A stretch of 64,000 nt of DNA from Oscillospiraceae bacterium (GTDB taxonomy: Bacteria; Bacillota; Clostridia; Oscillospirales; Oscillospiraceae). The position numbers and the translations under genes were made by a program. The stretch is taken from NCBI GenBank assembly GCA_021771635.1, contig JAETOQ010000004.1, positions 1 to 64,000 on the forward strand. Reading direction: 5' to 3'. The notes below the pieces were generated by a model, which worked only from the letters and a program-made list of their open reading frames with translations, ran no database searches and was not told where the DNA came from. Below, one piece after another: positions 42,520-50,436 of this stretch (position 1 is its first letter; each line of letters starts with the position of its first letter).

Positions 42520-43161
42520 ATAGAAAGTGGAAAATTAGAACTGCTGAAGCAGGTGGCATCAGGCATCGCCGCGCAGTTCGGCAGCGACTGCGAAGTGGTG
42601 GTACACGATTTGAGCCGCCACCCGGACCACACCATCGTGGCTATTGAAAACGGACATGTCTCCGGGCGGAAGGCGGGGGACGGCGCGTCCCATGTGGTCA
42701 TTGAGCAAATGCAGACCAATGACCGGTCGCCGAAGGACCACCTCTGCTATCTGACAAAGACGCCGGATGGCAAGATCTTAAAATCCTCCACCGTATACAT
42801 CCGCAACAGCAAGGGCAAGGTCTCAGGCATTCTCGCCATCAACTATGACATCTCCAAGCTGCTGATGGTGGAGGGCGCGGTGCGGGAACTGGTCTCCACC
42901 CAGGAGCCCCAGCAGGCGGAGCCGGAGAAGATCGTGAATATCAACGACATGCTGGATGACCTGATCCAGCAGTCGGTGGTGCTGGTGGGAAAGCCGGTGG
43001 CGCTGATGAACAAAGAGGATAAGGTGAAGGCCATCCAGTTCCTGAACCAGAACGGGGCGTTTCTGGTAACGAAATCCGGTGACAAGATCGCGAGGTATTT
43101 CGGCATCTCTAAATATACGCTGTACTCCTATATTGATGCCAAGCAGGAGGACAGAGCATAA
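42520..43161 (+). CDS. YheO-like PAS/HTH regulator, probable ATA start
   Basis: A regulator of about 213 aa. An N-terminal YheO-type PAS_6 domain (GIAAQFGSDCEVVVHDLS, then KGKVSGILAINYDISKLL) and a C-terminal HTH_22 (ARYFGISKYTLYSYIDA) are clear. The first ATG/GTG/TTG codon in frame is a GTG at 42553, but coding similarity starts earlier (ESGKLELLKQVASGI). The only ribosome site (GGGAGG, 42506-42511) is 8 bases from ATA at 42520. Either ATA is a rare initiation codon or one base differs from a normal ATG. It is divergent from ygeY and is the prime candidate to sense a purine metabolite and control ygeY-ygeW-arcC and the importer. Confidence 0.85.
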   Translation: MESGKLELLKQVASGIAAQFGSDCEVVVHDLSRHPDHTIVAIENGHVSGRKAGDGASHVVIEQMQTNDRSPKDHLCYLTKTPDGKILKSSTVYIRNSKGKVSGILAINYDISKLLMVEGAVRELVSTQEPQQAEPEKIVNINDMLDDLIQQSVVLVGKPVALMNKEDKVKAIQFLNQNGAFLVTKSGDKIARYFGISKYTLYSYIDAKQEDRA

Positions 43162-43226
43162 GGACCCGCGCCCGCCCGCCGTTTCACGGACGGTGCTTGC
43201 AGCGGGCGGCAGATAAGCAGATAAAA

Positions 43227-43448
43227 AGATCCCGGCAGAGGTTTCTGCCGGGATCTCAGGCTGTCGATCCCCCCCCAAAAAACCAACGCGACGGGAAGGA
43301 AGGGAGTGCGCGGGAAACCCAGGAAGGGTGTCCTGCGCTATTTTAATCATAAGTTTTCAGAACTTTTTGAAGTTCTGAAAACTTGCCCAACTTACCGGAA
43401 AGTCTTTTCCGGTAAGTTGGGATCCCGGCAGAAACTTCTGCCGGGATC
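43227..43448. repeat. Cluster of four hairpins, outer two nearly identical
   Basis: Hairpins lie at 43227-43256 and 43421-43448 (both GATCCCGGCAGA/TCTGCCGGGATC type), 43351-43384 (AAGTTTTCAGAACT stem) and 43386-43421 (CCCAACTTACCGGAAA stem). The first has T residues after it on the minus strand and could terminate the CBS gene. The 290-base gap 43162-43452 holds nothing else except a short poly-C/poly-A stretch near 43269. Confidence 0.65.
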
Positions 43449-43452
43449 TGGC

Positions 43453-43902
43453 TTATACGATTTTCCGGAGGAGCTGTGGCTCCAAAGCGTCCTTCTGCTC
43501 GGCAAAATAGCGGATGATATCCTTGCGGGTGACGATGCCGATAAAGCTGCCGATGTCATCCACCACGGGGATAAAATTCTGATTCATAGCGCTGTTGAGC
43601 AGTTCTTCCATGCTGACGGTGATGCGGACGGGGGGATAGTTGTTTCCGCGGAGGATATCCCGGATGCGCAGCTGCTCCAGGTCCTTCATGGAGCGGGAGA
43701 ACTGTGCTTTCGGCTCGTCGGCGAGAAGGCGCCAGAGGAAGTCGCCCTCACTGACCGTACCGACATATTGCCCGCTCCGTGTGATGACGGGGATGGCTGT
43801 GTAGCCATGGTGGCGCATCTTCTCCAGCCCCTGGCGGAAGGTGCAGTCATCATACAGATAAGCAACGTGATTCTTCGGGAGCAGAAAATAAGCAATGTTC
43901 AC
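43453..43902 (-). CDS. Paired CBS-domain protein
   Basis: A 149-aa soluble protein made of two CBS motifs: residues about 8-65 (HHGYTAIPVITRSGQYVGTV) and 78-140 (NSAMNQNFIPVVDDIGSFIG). The pair forms a Bateman module that binds adenine nucleotides, possibly cyclic-di-AMP as in the CbpB/DarB proteins it resembles in size. No catalytic domain is attached. The start is a GTG at 43902 with AGAGG upstream. It is divergent from the Crp/Fnr gene and could report energy state. Confidence 0.82.
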   Translation of the reverse strand: MNIAYFLLPKNHVAYLYDDCTFRQGLEKMRHHGYTAIPVITRSGQYVGTVSEGDFLWRLLADEPKAQFSRSMKDLEQLRIRDILRGNNYPPVRITVSMEELLNSAMNQNFIPVVDDIGSFIGIVTRKDIIRYFAEQKDALEPQLLRKIV

Positions 43903-44095
43903 GTTTCAGCCTCTTTTCTGTGAGGCGGGAGGGCCCGCCTGTATTTGCCCATCTGGCTTCTATTTACAATATACAGGATGAGCCTGGTAATTTGGTGAAC
44001 AATTTATGAAATCTGCCAGAAGCAGGGCTTTACATTTCCATGAAAAGCTGATATGCTGATTTTGTGATATATGCAACAAGAAAGGGGCGGGAACC

Positions 44096-44758
44096 ATGCT
44101 GACACAGCAGGAGCTGGAAAAGAGTCCGCTGTTTCGGGACATCACCTATGACGAGTACCAGGCGATGCTGGGCTGTTTTCAGGCTGTTCAGAAGACATTC
44201 AGGGCAGATGACCTGATCTATGATTTTTCCTCGAAGGGGAACGATGTGGTAGGCATCGTGGAGCGGGGCACGGCCTCCATCATCCGGATCGATGAGGAGG
44301 GGGTGGCCACCGTATTGGAAGAACTGAACACCGGAGGTGTGTTCGGCCGGACGCTGGCCTACGCCGGCTCCGTCCGGGACAGCCTGGAGGTGGTGTGCCG
44401 CACGCCGTGCGACGTGCTGTTCATCGACTATGCTCATATTGTGAAACGATGTGAACGGGCCTGCCTGCACCACAGCCTGCTGGTGCAGAATATGCTCCGC
44501 CTGATGGCGGATAAGGCCCAGGACCTCAGCCAGCGGATCGACGTGCTGTCCCGCCGCTCCATCCGGGAAAAGCTGCTGTGCTATTTCCGCCAGCTGGCGG
44601 AGAAGGAGGGAAGCGGCACCTTTACCCTGCCTTTTTCCCTCAGCACACTGGCGGATTATATCGCCACGGACCGCAGCGCCATGATGCGGGAACTGAAACG
44701 GCTGCGGGAGGAGGGCGTTCTCCGCTCGGACGGGAGGCGGTTTACGCTTTGCTCATGA
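44096..44758 (+). CDS. Crp/Fnr family transcriptional regulator
   Basis: A 220-aa regulator with a cNMP-like beta-roll (residues 20-120, LEELNTGGVFGRTLAYAGSV) and a C-terminal winged helix (PFSLSTLADYIATDRSAMMR). There is no N-terminal Cys cluster as in FNR, and the roll lacks the strict cAMP-binding residues, so the ligand is unknown. The ATG follows AAAGGGGCGGG. It lies 148 bases upstream of nfnA on the same strand. A palindrome TTGAC-GG-GTCAA overlaps the nfn -35, so it is the likely regulator of that operon. Confidence 0.9.
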   Translation: MLTQQELEKSPLFRDITYDEYQAMLGCFQAVQKTFRADDLIYDFSSKGNDVVGIVERGTASIIRIDEEGVATVLEELNTGGVFGRTLAYAGSVRDSLEVVCRTPCDVLFIDYAHIVKRCERACLHHSLLVQNMLRLMADKAQDLSQRIDVLSRRSIREKLLCYFRQLAEKEGSGTFTLPFSLSTLADYIATDRSAMMRELKRLREEGVLRSDGRRFTLCS

Positions 44759-44807
44759 AAGTGACAAAAATTTGTTGGAACTTTGGCAGAAACACAATGA
44801 AAACAGA

Positions 44808-44836
44808 TTGACGGGTCAAAGCGTATATGTTAAAAT
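44808..44836 (+). promoter_or_regulatory. nfnAB promoter with overlapping palindromic operator
   Basis: TTGACG (44808-44813), a 17-base spacer and TAAAAT (44831-44836). The -35 is the left arm of TTGACGGGTCAA (44808-44819), a palindrome apart from its two central bases. A protein bound there would block or replace the -35 contact. Confidence 0.7.
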
Positions 44837-44906
44837 GTAAACAATGTGTCAATGGCAGGATACAGGTCTGTATTAAAATTTGATCATTCGGGAAAGAAGG
44901 AAGAGT

Positions 44907-45749
44907 ATGTATCGTATCGTGAGAAAAGAGGCCCTCCGTCCCACCGTGACCCTGTACGAGATCGAGGCGCCCCTGATCGCAAAGAAGGCCCAGCCGGGCC
45001 AGTTCATCATCCTCCGCGTGGATGAAAACGGCGAGCGCATTCCCATCACCATCAACAACTATGATCCCGAGAAGGGCACTGTCACCATCATCGTCCAGAC
45101 CGTGGGTTCCACCACGGAGAAGCTGAGCCACCTGAACGAGGGCGACTGTCTGCATGACTTCGTGGGCCCCCTGGGCAAGGCCACCGAGACCGAGGGCAAG
45201 AAGAAGGTCTGCGTGGTCGGCGGCGGCGTGGGCTGCGCCATCGCGTACCCCGTGCTGAAGAAGTTCCACGACTGCGGCGCGGAGGTCCATGCCGTGGTCG
45301 GTTTCAAGAACAAGGATCTGGTCATCCTGGAGGATGACTTCCGCAAGTCCTCCGATGTGCTGAAGATCTGTACCGACGACGGTTCCTACGGCCAGAAGGG
45401 CCTGGTCACCGACGCGTTGAAGGAGCTGATCGACGCGGGCAACCAGTACGACGAGGTATTCGCCATCGGCCCCATGGTCATGATGAAATTCGTCTCCAAG
45501 ACCACCGAGCCCTACGGCATCCCCACCACCGTCTCCATGAGCCCCATCATGATCGACGGCACCGGCATGTGCGGCGGCTGCCGCCTGTCCGTGGGCGGTG
45601 AGATGAAGTTCGCCTGCGTGGACGGCCCCGACTTTGACGGCCACAAGGTGGACTGGGACCTGGCGGTCAAGCGCAACCAGATGTACCGGGACTTCGAGAT
45701 GCACAAGCATGAGGAGACCTGCAATCTGTTCAAGAAGGAGGCTGAATAA
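44907..45749 (+). CDS. nfnA: NfnA-type FAD/NAD-binding subunit (sulfide dehydrogenase-like)
   Basis: A 280-aa flavoprotein of the DHODB electron-transfer/SudB type. The FAD barrel (QPGQFIILRVDENGERIPIT) is followed by an NAD-binding part (VCVVGGGVGCAIAYPVLKKF) and a [2Fe-2S] site with three Cys in GTGMCGGCRLS plus MKFACVDG. With NfnB it forms the electron-bifurcating NADH-dependent reduced ferredoxin:NADP+ oxidoreductase in anaerobes. The start at 44907 (MYRIVRKEAL) is the family start, with AAGAAGGAAGAG upstream. It ends 2 bases before nfnB. Confidence 0.9.
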   Translation: MYRIVRKEALRPTVTLYEIEAPLIAKKAQPGQFIILRVDENGERIPITINNYDPEKGTVTIIVQTVGSTTEKLSHLNEGDCLHDFVGPLGKATETEGKKKVCVVGGGVGCAIAYPVLKKFHDCGAEVHAVVGFKNKDLVILEDDFRKSSDVLKICTDDGSYGQKGLVTDALKELIDAGNQYDEVFAIGPMVMMKFVSKTTEPYGIPTTVSMSPIMIDGTGMCGGCRLSVGGEMKFACVDGPDFDGHKVDWDLAVKRNQMYRDFEMHKHEETCNLFKKEAE

Positions 45750-45751
45750 TC

Positions 45752-47134
45752 ATGGCGAATATGTCTTTGACCAAGAATCCCATGCCCTCTCAGGACCCCA
45801 ACGTCCGGAATAAGAATTTTGACGAGGTGGCACTGGGTTATACCGAGGAGCAGGCTCTGGACGAGGCCCAGCGCTGCCTGAACTGCAAAAACAAGCCCTG
45901 CATGACCGGCTGCCCTGTCATGGTACATATCCCCGAGTTTATTGCGGAGGTTGCCAAGGGCGATTTTGAGGCCGCCTATCAGATCATCTCCAACACCTCC
46001 GCCCTGCCCGCCGTCTGCGGCCGCGTCTGCCCCCAGGAGAGCCAGTGCGAAAAGTACTGCGTCCGGGGCAAGAAGGGCGATCCCGTCGGCATCGGCCGTC
46101 TGGAGCGTTTCGTGGCCGACTGGCACAACGCCCACTGCACCGAGGCTCCCGCCAAGCCCGCCAGCAACGGCCACCGTGTGGCTGTCGTGGGTTCCGGCCC
46201 CTCCGGCCTGACCTGCGCCGGCGACCTGGCCCGCAAGGGTTACGAGGTCACCGTCTTTGAGGCCCTGCACCTGGCCGGCGGCGTGCTGGTCTACGGCATC
46301 CCCGAGTTCCGTCTGCCCAAGTCCATCGTCCAGAAGGAAGTGGACGGCCTGAAGGCACTGGGCGTCACCATCGCCACCGATACCGTTGTCGGCCGCACCA
46401 TCACCGTGGACGAGCTGATGGAGGAGCAGGGCTTTGAGGCTGTGTTCATCGGCTCCGGCGCGGGCCTGCCCATGTTCATGAACATCCCCGGCGTCAACTA
46501 CAAGGGCGTTCTGTCCGCCAACGAGTTCCTGACCCGTATCAACCTGATGAAGGCCTACAAGCCCGACTCCGACACCCCCATCATCCACCCCAAGAAGGTG
46601 GCCGTGGTGGGCGGCGGCAACGTGGCTATGGACGCCGCCCGCTGCGCCAAGCGCCTGGGTGCCGAGGTCTACATCGTCTACCGCCGCGGCATGGAGGAGC
46701 TGCCCGCCCGTAAGGAAGAGGTGGAGCACGCCGAGGAAGAGGGCATCATCTTCAAGACGCTCTGCAACCCCGTGGAGATCCTGGCTGATGAGAACGACGA
46801 CTGCAAGGGTATCCGCTGCATCAAGATGGAGCTTGGTGAGCCCGACGCCTCCGGCCGCCGCCGTCCCATCGAGGTCCCCGGCAGTGAGTTCGAGCTGGAC
46901 GTGGACTGCGTCATCATGGCCCTGGGCACCAGCCCCAACCCCCTGATCAAGTCCACCACCAAGGGCCTGGAGATCAACAAGAAGGGCGGCATCGTGGTCA
47001 ACGAGGACGGCCTGACCTCCAAGGAGAACGTCTACGCCGGCGGCGACGCCGTCACCGGCGCGGCCACCGTCATTCTGGCCATGGGCGCCGGCAAGACCGC
47101 CGCCAAGGCCATCGACGAGCAGCTGAGCAAGTAA
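45752..47134 (+). CDS. nfnB: NfnB-type subunit (glutamate synthase small subunit-like)
   Basis: A 460-aa flavoprotein. The N-terminal Cys-rich region (RCLNCKNKPCMTGCPVMVHI and CGRVCPQESQCEKYC) binds two 4Fe-4S clusters, VAVVGSGPSGLTCAGDLARK binds FAD and VAVVGGGNVAMDAARCAKRL binds NADPH. These proteins are often annotated gltA (NADPH-dependent glutamate synthase). Next to the SudB-like subunit and without a glutamate synthase large subunit, the NfnAB complex is the better reading. AAGGAGG lies in the end of nfnA. Confidence 0.9.
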   Translation: MANMSLTKNPMPSQDPNVRNKNFDEVALGYTEEQALDEAQRCLNCKNKPCMTGCPVMVHIPEFIAEVAKGDFEAAYQIISNTSALPAVCGRVCPQESQCEKYCVRGKKGDPVGIGRLERFVADWHNAHCTEAPAKPASNGHRVAVVGSGPSGLTCAGDLARKGYEVTVFEALHLAGGVLVYGIPEFRLPKSIVQKEVDGLKALGVTIATDTVVGRTITVDELMEEQGFEAVFIGSGAGLPMFMNIPGVNYKGVLSANEFLTRINLMKAYKPDSDTPIIHPKKVAVVGGGNVAMDAARCAKRLGAEVYIVYRRGMEELPARKEEVEHAEEEGIIFKTLCNPVEILADENDDCKGIRCIKMELGEPDASGRRRPIEVPGSEFELDVDCVIMALGTSPNPLIKSTTKGLEINKKGGIVVNEDGLTSKENVYAGGDAVTGAATVILAMGAGKTAAKAIDEQLSK

Positions 47135-47161
47135 GCCACATAAATTAAGATGTTAAGATGT

Positions 47162-47445
47162 AAGGGACGGCAGCATGTTTGCTGCCGTCCCTTGAGTTTG
47201 TCGAAAAACCATCGTTTAGGAAAGAGAGACTCTCCGCGATGCGGGGGAGCACGAGGGGGCAGCGTCCGCCTCGTGTTGGATCGAATGTCCGCAGCGGACT
47301 GCGGCGCAGTCCGTTGCCCGCGAAGCGGGAGATTTTCAAAATGTGCAACATTTTGAAAATCGGGACATTAGCAGGCTGTCGAAAAAGGCCGGGAGGCCTT
47401 TTTCGACAGCCTGAAGGGACGGCAGCATGTTTGCTGCCGTCCCTT
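47162..47445. repeat. Duplicated 32-base terminator hairpin flanking a 220-base segment
   Basis: An identical 32-base hairpin (AAGGGACGGCAGC arm, ATGTTT loop) occurs at 47162-47193 and 47414-47445. Between them lie further stem-loops: GACTGCGGCGCAGTC, GATTTTCAAAATG/CATTTTGAAAATC and AGGCTGTCGAAAAAGGCC/GGCCTTTTTCGACAGCCT. The first copy is the nfnAB terminator. No gene is visible in 47135-47566. Confidence 0.75.
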
Positions 47446-47566
47446 GTTTGTCTGCAAGCAAAGACGGACGGAAACTGTCGACGGGTAAAGTTAATTTACT
47501 TGTCATATGCTGTCTCAGCTGGGTTTGCTTAAATGTTGATTGGAAAGCTTCAAAAGAAGGATCGTT

Positions 47567-48076
47567 TTATTCGTTCTTCCGTGTCAGGAACATTCCAATG
47601 ACTGTACCAATCAGGAGAATCGGTGCTGCTCTGACAAACAGCCATTCAAATGCGTGAAATGCCACTCCGAGAACGGCGGTTTCAGGATCACGATAATCCC
47701 ACCCCAAATAAGGACTTTCCAATGCCAATAGGATCGCAAAAATTGCTGTTATGACTGCGCACAATGAGATAAGAAACCAATGCAGAATCTGTTTTCTTGC
47801 GGTTTTTCTCTGCGCAAGCTGCAAGTTTATCACCTCCAGCTTTGTGGAAATTGCCTTTAAGTCATCTGCTTCCGACTCTATGACGTTTTCTCCAAGCAGT
47901 GTACTCACGGGTGTTTCAAGCACTTCCGATATGGAGATCAGCATATCAGAATCGGGAACGGACAATCCTTGCTCCCATTTAGAAATGGTCTGCCGCACGA
48001 CGTTCAGGCTGACGGCAAGCTCCTGCTGCGAAAGTCCTTTTGATTTTCTGATTGCTTTCATATTTTCGTTGAGCAT
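47567..48076 (-). CDS. XRE family HTH regulator with membrane tail
   Basis: A 169-aa protein. Residues 5-60 are a Cro/C1 helix-turn-helix (KAIRKSKGLSQQELAVSLNV, VRQTISKWEQGLSVPDSDML). The C-terminal 70 residues hold two membrane helices (ILHWFLISLCAVITAIFAIL and FVRAAPILLIGTVIGMF). This membrane-tethered format is common in Firmicutes and may couple an envelope signal to transcription. Base composition is more AT-rich than the neighbours, suggesting acquisition. AGGTGAGC precedes the ATG. Confidence 0.85.
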   Translation of the reverse strand: MLNENMKAIRKSKGLSQQELAVSLNVVRQTISKWEQGLSVPDSDMLISISEVLETPVSTLLGENVIESEADDLKAISTKLEVINLQLAQRKTARKQILHWFLISLCAVITAIFAILLALESPYLGWDYRDPETAVLGVAFHAFEWLFVRAAPILLIGTVIGMFLTRKNE

Positions 48077-48291
48077 GCGGGCTCACCTCCTTTCTTTCGC
48101 TTGTTACCGTTATTCTAGGAGGAACTGCCCGTTGCCGCAAGCAACGCATATGAACATTTTGGAAAACAGCGGTTTTTGCTCTGCCTTTCCCGCAATTTCT
48201 TGTTATTACGAACTTCTAATTCCCGCCCAAAAGGCGGGGGCAAGTCCGCCAAGCGGACTTGCTTAGCAACCACTGGTTGCGGGATAGAAAA

Positions 48292-48326
48292 AAACCCGCT
48301 GTACAGCGTTTTGTACAGCAGGGTTT
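48292..48326 (-). terminator. Terminator of the murC/ProX-like operon
   Basis: AAACCCGCTGTACA pairs with TGTACAGCAGGGTTT, and on the minus strand runs into TTTTTT. Confidence 0.85.
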
Positions 48327-48333
48327 CCTATGT

Positions 48334-48873
48334 TCACAAATCTACCACCGTGACCTCATGCCCGGTATAGGGCAGGAGCTTTTGCAGAACATCGGCGGTC
48401 TTCAATTTTAAACTGCTGGTGCAGATACAGGGGTGGCAGCTTAAGTACTCCGCCTCATAGACCTCCCGCTCCATCAGCAGACGGACCTGATGCCCTTTGT
48501 CATTCATCAGGCCCAGAATGGTGGCGGAGCCGGGGGTGCAGCGCAGCAGTTCCCACAGCATCTCTTCCGGCGCGAAGGACAGCCGGGCGGAGCCGATCTG
48601 GTGGGAGAGGTCCTTGGTGTGGAAGGGCTTGTCAGGCCCCATGCACAGCAGATAGAATTGCGTTTTCTGCCGGTTGCAGAGAAAGAGGTTCTTGCAGATG
48701 GGCACCCCCAGGACCTCACTGACAGCGGCGCATTTCTCCATGTTGTCCGCGGGATCGCTGGACACACGGTCATAGGCCATCTCCAGAGTTTCTAAAAGGT
48801 CAAAGGCGTCGGCCTCCTGGGGCAGCAGCTCGCCCTCGGGACGGGTGTTGTGATACAGCGGGGAGATCTCCAT
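48334..48873 (-). CDS. YbaK/ProX-type aminoacyl-tRNA editing protein
   Basis: A 179-aa protein of the prolyl-tRNA-synthetase-associated (YbaK) fold. Family elements are KNLFLCNRQKTQFYLLCMG, the pocket region SATILGLMNDKGHQVRLLM, the substrate His in LSCHPC and the ending LPYTGHEVTVVDL. It would hydrolyse mischarged Ala-tRNA(Pro) or a similar substrate in trans. Start 48873 (MEISPLYHNT) has only a weak ribosome site, 8 bases after murC, consistent with translational coupling. Confidence 0.85.
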   Translation of the reverse strand: MEISPLYHNTRPEGELLPQEADAFDLLETLEMAYDRVSSDPADNMEKCAAVSEVLGVPICKNLFLCNRQKTQFYLLCMGPDKPFHTKDLSHQIGSARLSFAPEEMLWELLRCTPGSATILGLMNDKGHQVRLLMEREVYEAEYLSCHPCICTSSLKLKTADVLQKLLPYTGHEVTVVDL

Positions 48874-48881
48874 GGTCTTCT

Positions 48882-50264
48882 TTAGCCCCTTTCCAGAAGC
48901 TTTTCGCCGGCGCGGTAGATATCTCCCGCGCCCACAGTCAAAATGAGATCGCCGGGCTGTGCCAGCTGGTACAGCTGGTCCGTTACCTTCTCCAGGGTGG
49001 AGCAGTAGACGGAACCGGGGATATTGCGGCACAGGTCGGCGGAGGAGATGCCCAGGGTATTCTGCTCCCGGGCGGCATAGATCTCCGCCAGGATCGCCAC
49101 ATCCGCCAGCTTCAGCTCCTCCACGAAGCGGTCAAACAGCTTGGCGGTGCGGGTGTAGGTGTGGGGCTGGAAGGCCACCACCAGGCGCTGGTAGCCAAGC
49201 TCCCGAGCGGTGGTCAGCAGGGCGTGAAGCTCGTCGGGGTGGTGGGCGTAGTCGTCGTAGACCGCGGCGCCGTGGAAGGTGCCCTTGTGCTCAAAGCGGC
49301 GGCCGGCGCCGGTAAAGGCGGCAAGCCCCTCCTCCACGGCCTTGCCGGGGATGCCCAGCACATAGGCGGCGGAGGCGGCAGCCAGGGCGTTCAGAATATT
49401 ATGGTGTCCATAGACATGGAGGGTGACATGGGCGTATGTTTCGCCTTTGACCAGAATGTCAAAAGTGGGGGCTCCATCTATATCCGCGAGGTTGGCGGCG
49501 GTGCAGTCGGCAGGGTGGTCCAGGCCGAAGGTGAAGATGGGACGGTCCACACCCGCCACGGAATCCACCGCTCCCTGGTTATCCACATTGACCACCACAT
49601 GTCCGGCACCCGGGACCAGCTCCGCAAACTTGTGGAAAGAGTGCTCAATGTCGTCCAGATCCTTGAAAAAGTCCAGGTGATCGGCCTCCACGTTCAGGAT
49701 CACGGCCACGGTGGGATAAAAGCAGAGAAAGCTGTTGCAGTATTCGCAGGACTCCAGAATGATGGTGTCGCCGTGGCCCACCCGGTAGCCGGAGTGGAGC
49801 AGGGGCAGCGTGCCGCCGATCATGACGGTGGGGTCCGCCTGGGCGGCCATAAAGATGTGGGTGCACATGGAGGTCGTCGTGGTCTTGCCGTGGGTGCCGG
49901 AGACACACAGCGCGTTGGGGTAGTGCTGCATGATGGCACCCCAGGCCTGGGCGCGCTCATAGACGGGGATACCCCGGGCTACAGCTCCGGCGATCTCCGG
50001 ATTGCTGTCATGCACAGCGGCGGTGCGGACCACGAAATCGCAGTCCCCCAGATTCTCGGCGTTGTGGCCGATGGCAACGGAAATGCCCAGGGAGCGGAGG
50101 TGCTTCACCGTGTCGCTGTCCGTCATGTCGGAGCCCTGGACCGTCAGGCCCATGCCCCGCAGAACCTCGGCCAGGGGACACATGGATACGCCGCCGATGC
50201 CCACCAGGTGGACCCGCTTGCCGGGGACCAGGTAGTCACGGATGGGAGTTGGATTGTTCATCAT
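48882..50264 (-). CDS. murC: UDP-N-acetylmuramate--L-alanine ligase
   Basis: A 460-aa Mur ligase adding L-Ala to UDP-MurNAc in peptidoglycan synthesis. The N-terminal Rossmann start VHLVGIGGVSMCPLAEVL, the ATP loop VSGTHGKTTTTSM, DYAHHPDELHALL and AFQPHTYTRTAKLF are all diagnostic. Start 50264 is ATG-ATG with GGAAAGGAAG upstream; the in-frame ATG at 50285 lies before that site. It heads the operon with the editing protein and is divergent from cca. Confidence 0.95.
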   Translation of the reverse strand: MMNNPTPIRDYLVPGKRVHLVGIGGVSMCPLAEVLRGMGLTVQGSDMTDSDTVKHLRSLGISVAIGHNAENLGDCDFVVRTAAVHDSNPEIAGAVARGIPVYERAQAWGAIMQHYPNALCVSGTHGKTTTTSMCTHIFMAAQADPTVMIGGTLPLLHSGYRVGHGDTIILESCEYCNSFLCFYPTVAVILNVEADHLDFFKDLDDIEHSFHKFAELVPGAGHVVVNVDNQGAVDSVAGVDRPIFTFGLDHPADCTAANLADIDGAPTFDILVKGETYAHVTLHVYGHHNILNALAAASAAYVLGIPGKAVEEGLAAFTGAGRRFEHKGTFHGAAVYDDYAHHPDELHALLTTARELGYQRLVVAFQPHTYTRTAKLFDRFVEELKLADVAILAEIYAAREQNTLGISSADLCRNIPGSVYCSTLEKVTDQLYQLAQPGDLILTVGAGDIYRAGEKLLERG

Positions 50265-50299
50265 AGGAACGGACTTCCTTTCCAAAACGGCTTTTCTCG

Positions 50300-50328
50300 T
50301 TGCGGACGCGAAAAAAGCGTTATATAAT
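50300..50328 (+). promoter_or_regulatory. Promoter upstream of cca
   Basis: TTGCGG (50300-50305), a 17-base spacer and a perfect TATAAT (50323-50328), in the murC-cca divergent gap, about 108 bases before the cca ATG. Confidence 0.7.
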
Positions 50329-50436
50329 CATAATACCTTCCTCCAAAAGGAGAATTCAGAGAAAGAAATGGAACAGACTAAGCTATTATAATGCAGAAAT
50401 ACGAGAAATGCAACGGGGAAAGGCGGTGAAAAGGCG

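Noticed and set aside
45752-47134. Glutamate synthase small subunit (gltD) as the product name
   Set aside because: No large subunit is adjacent and the SudB-like partner overlaps the ribosome site, so NfnB is the better identification.
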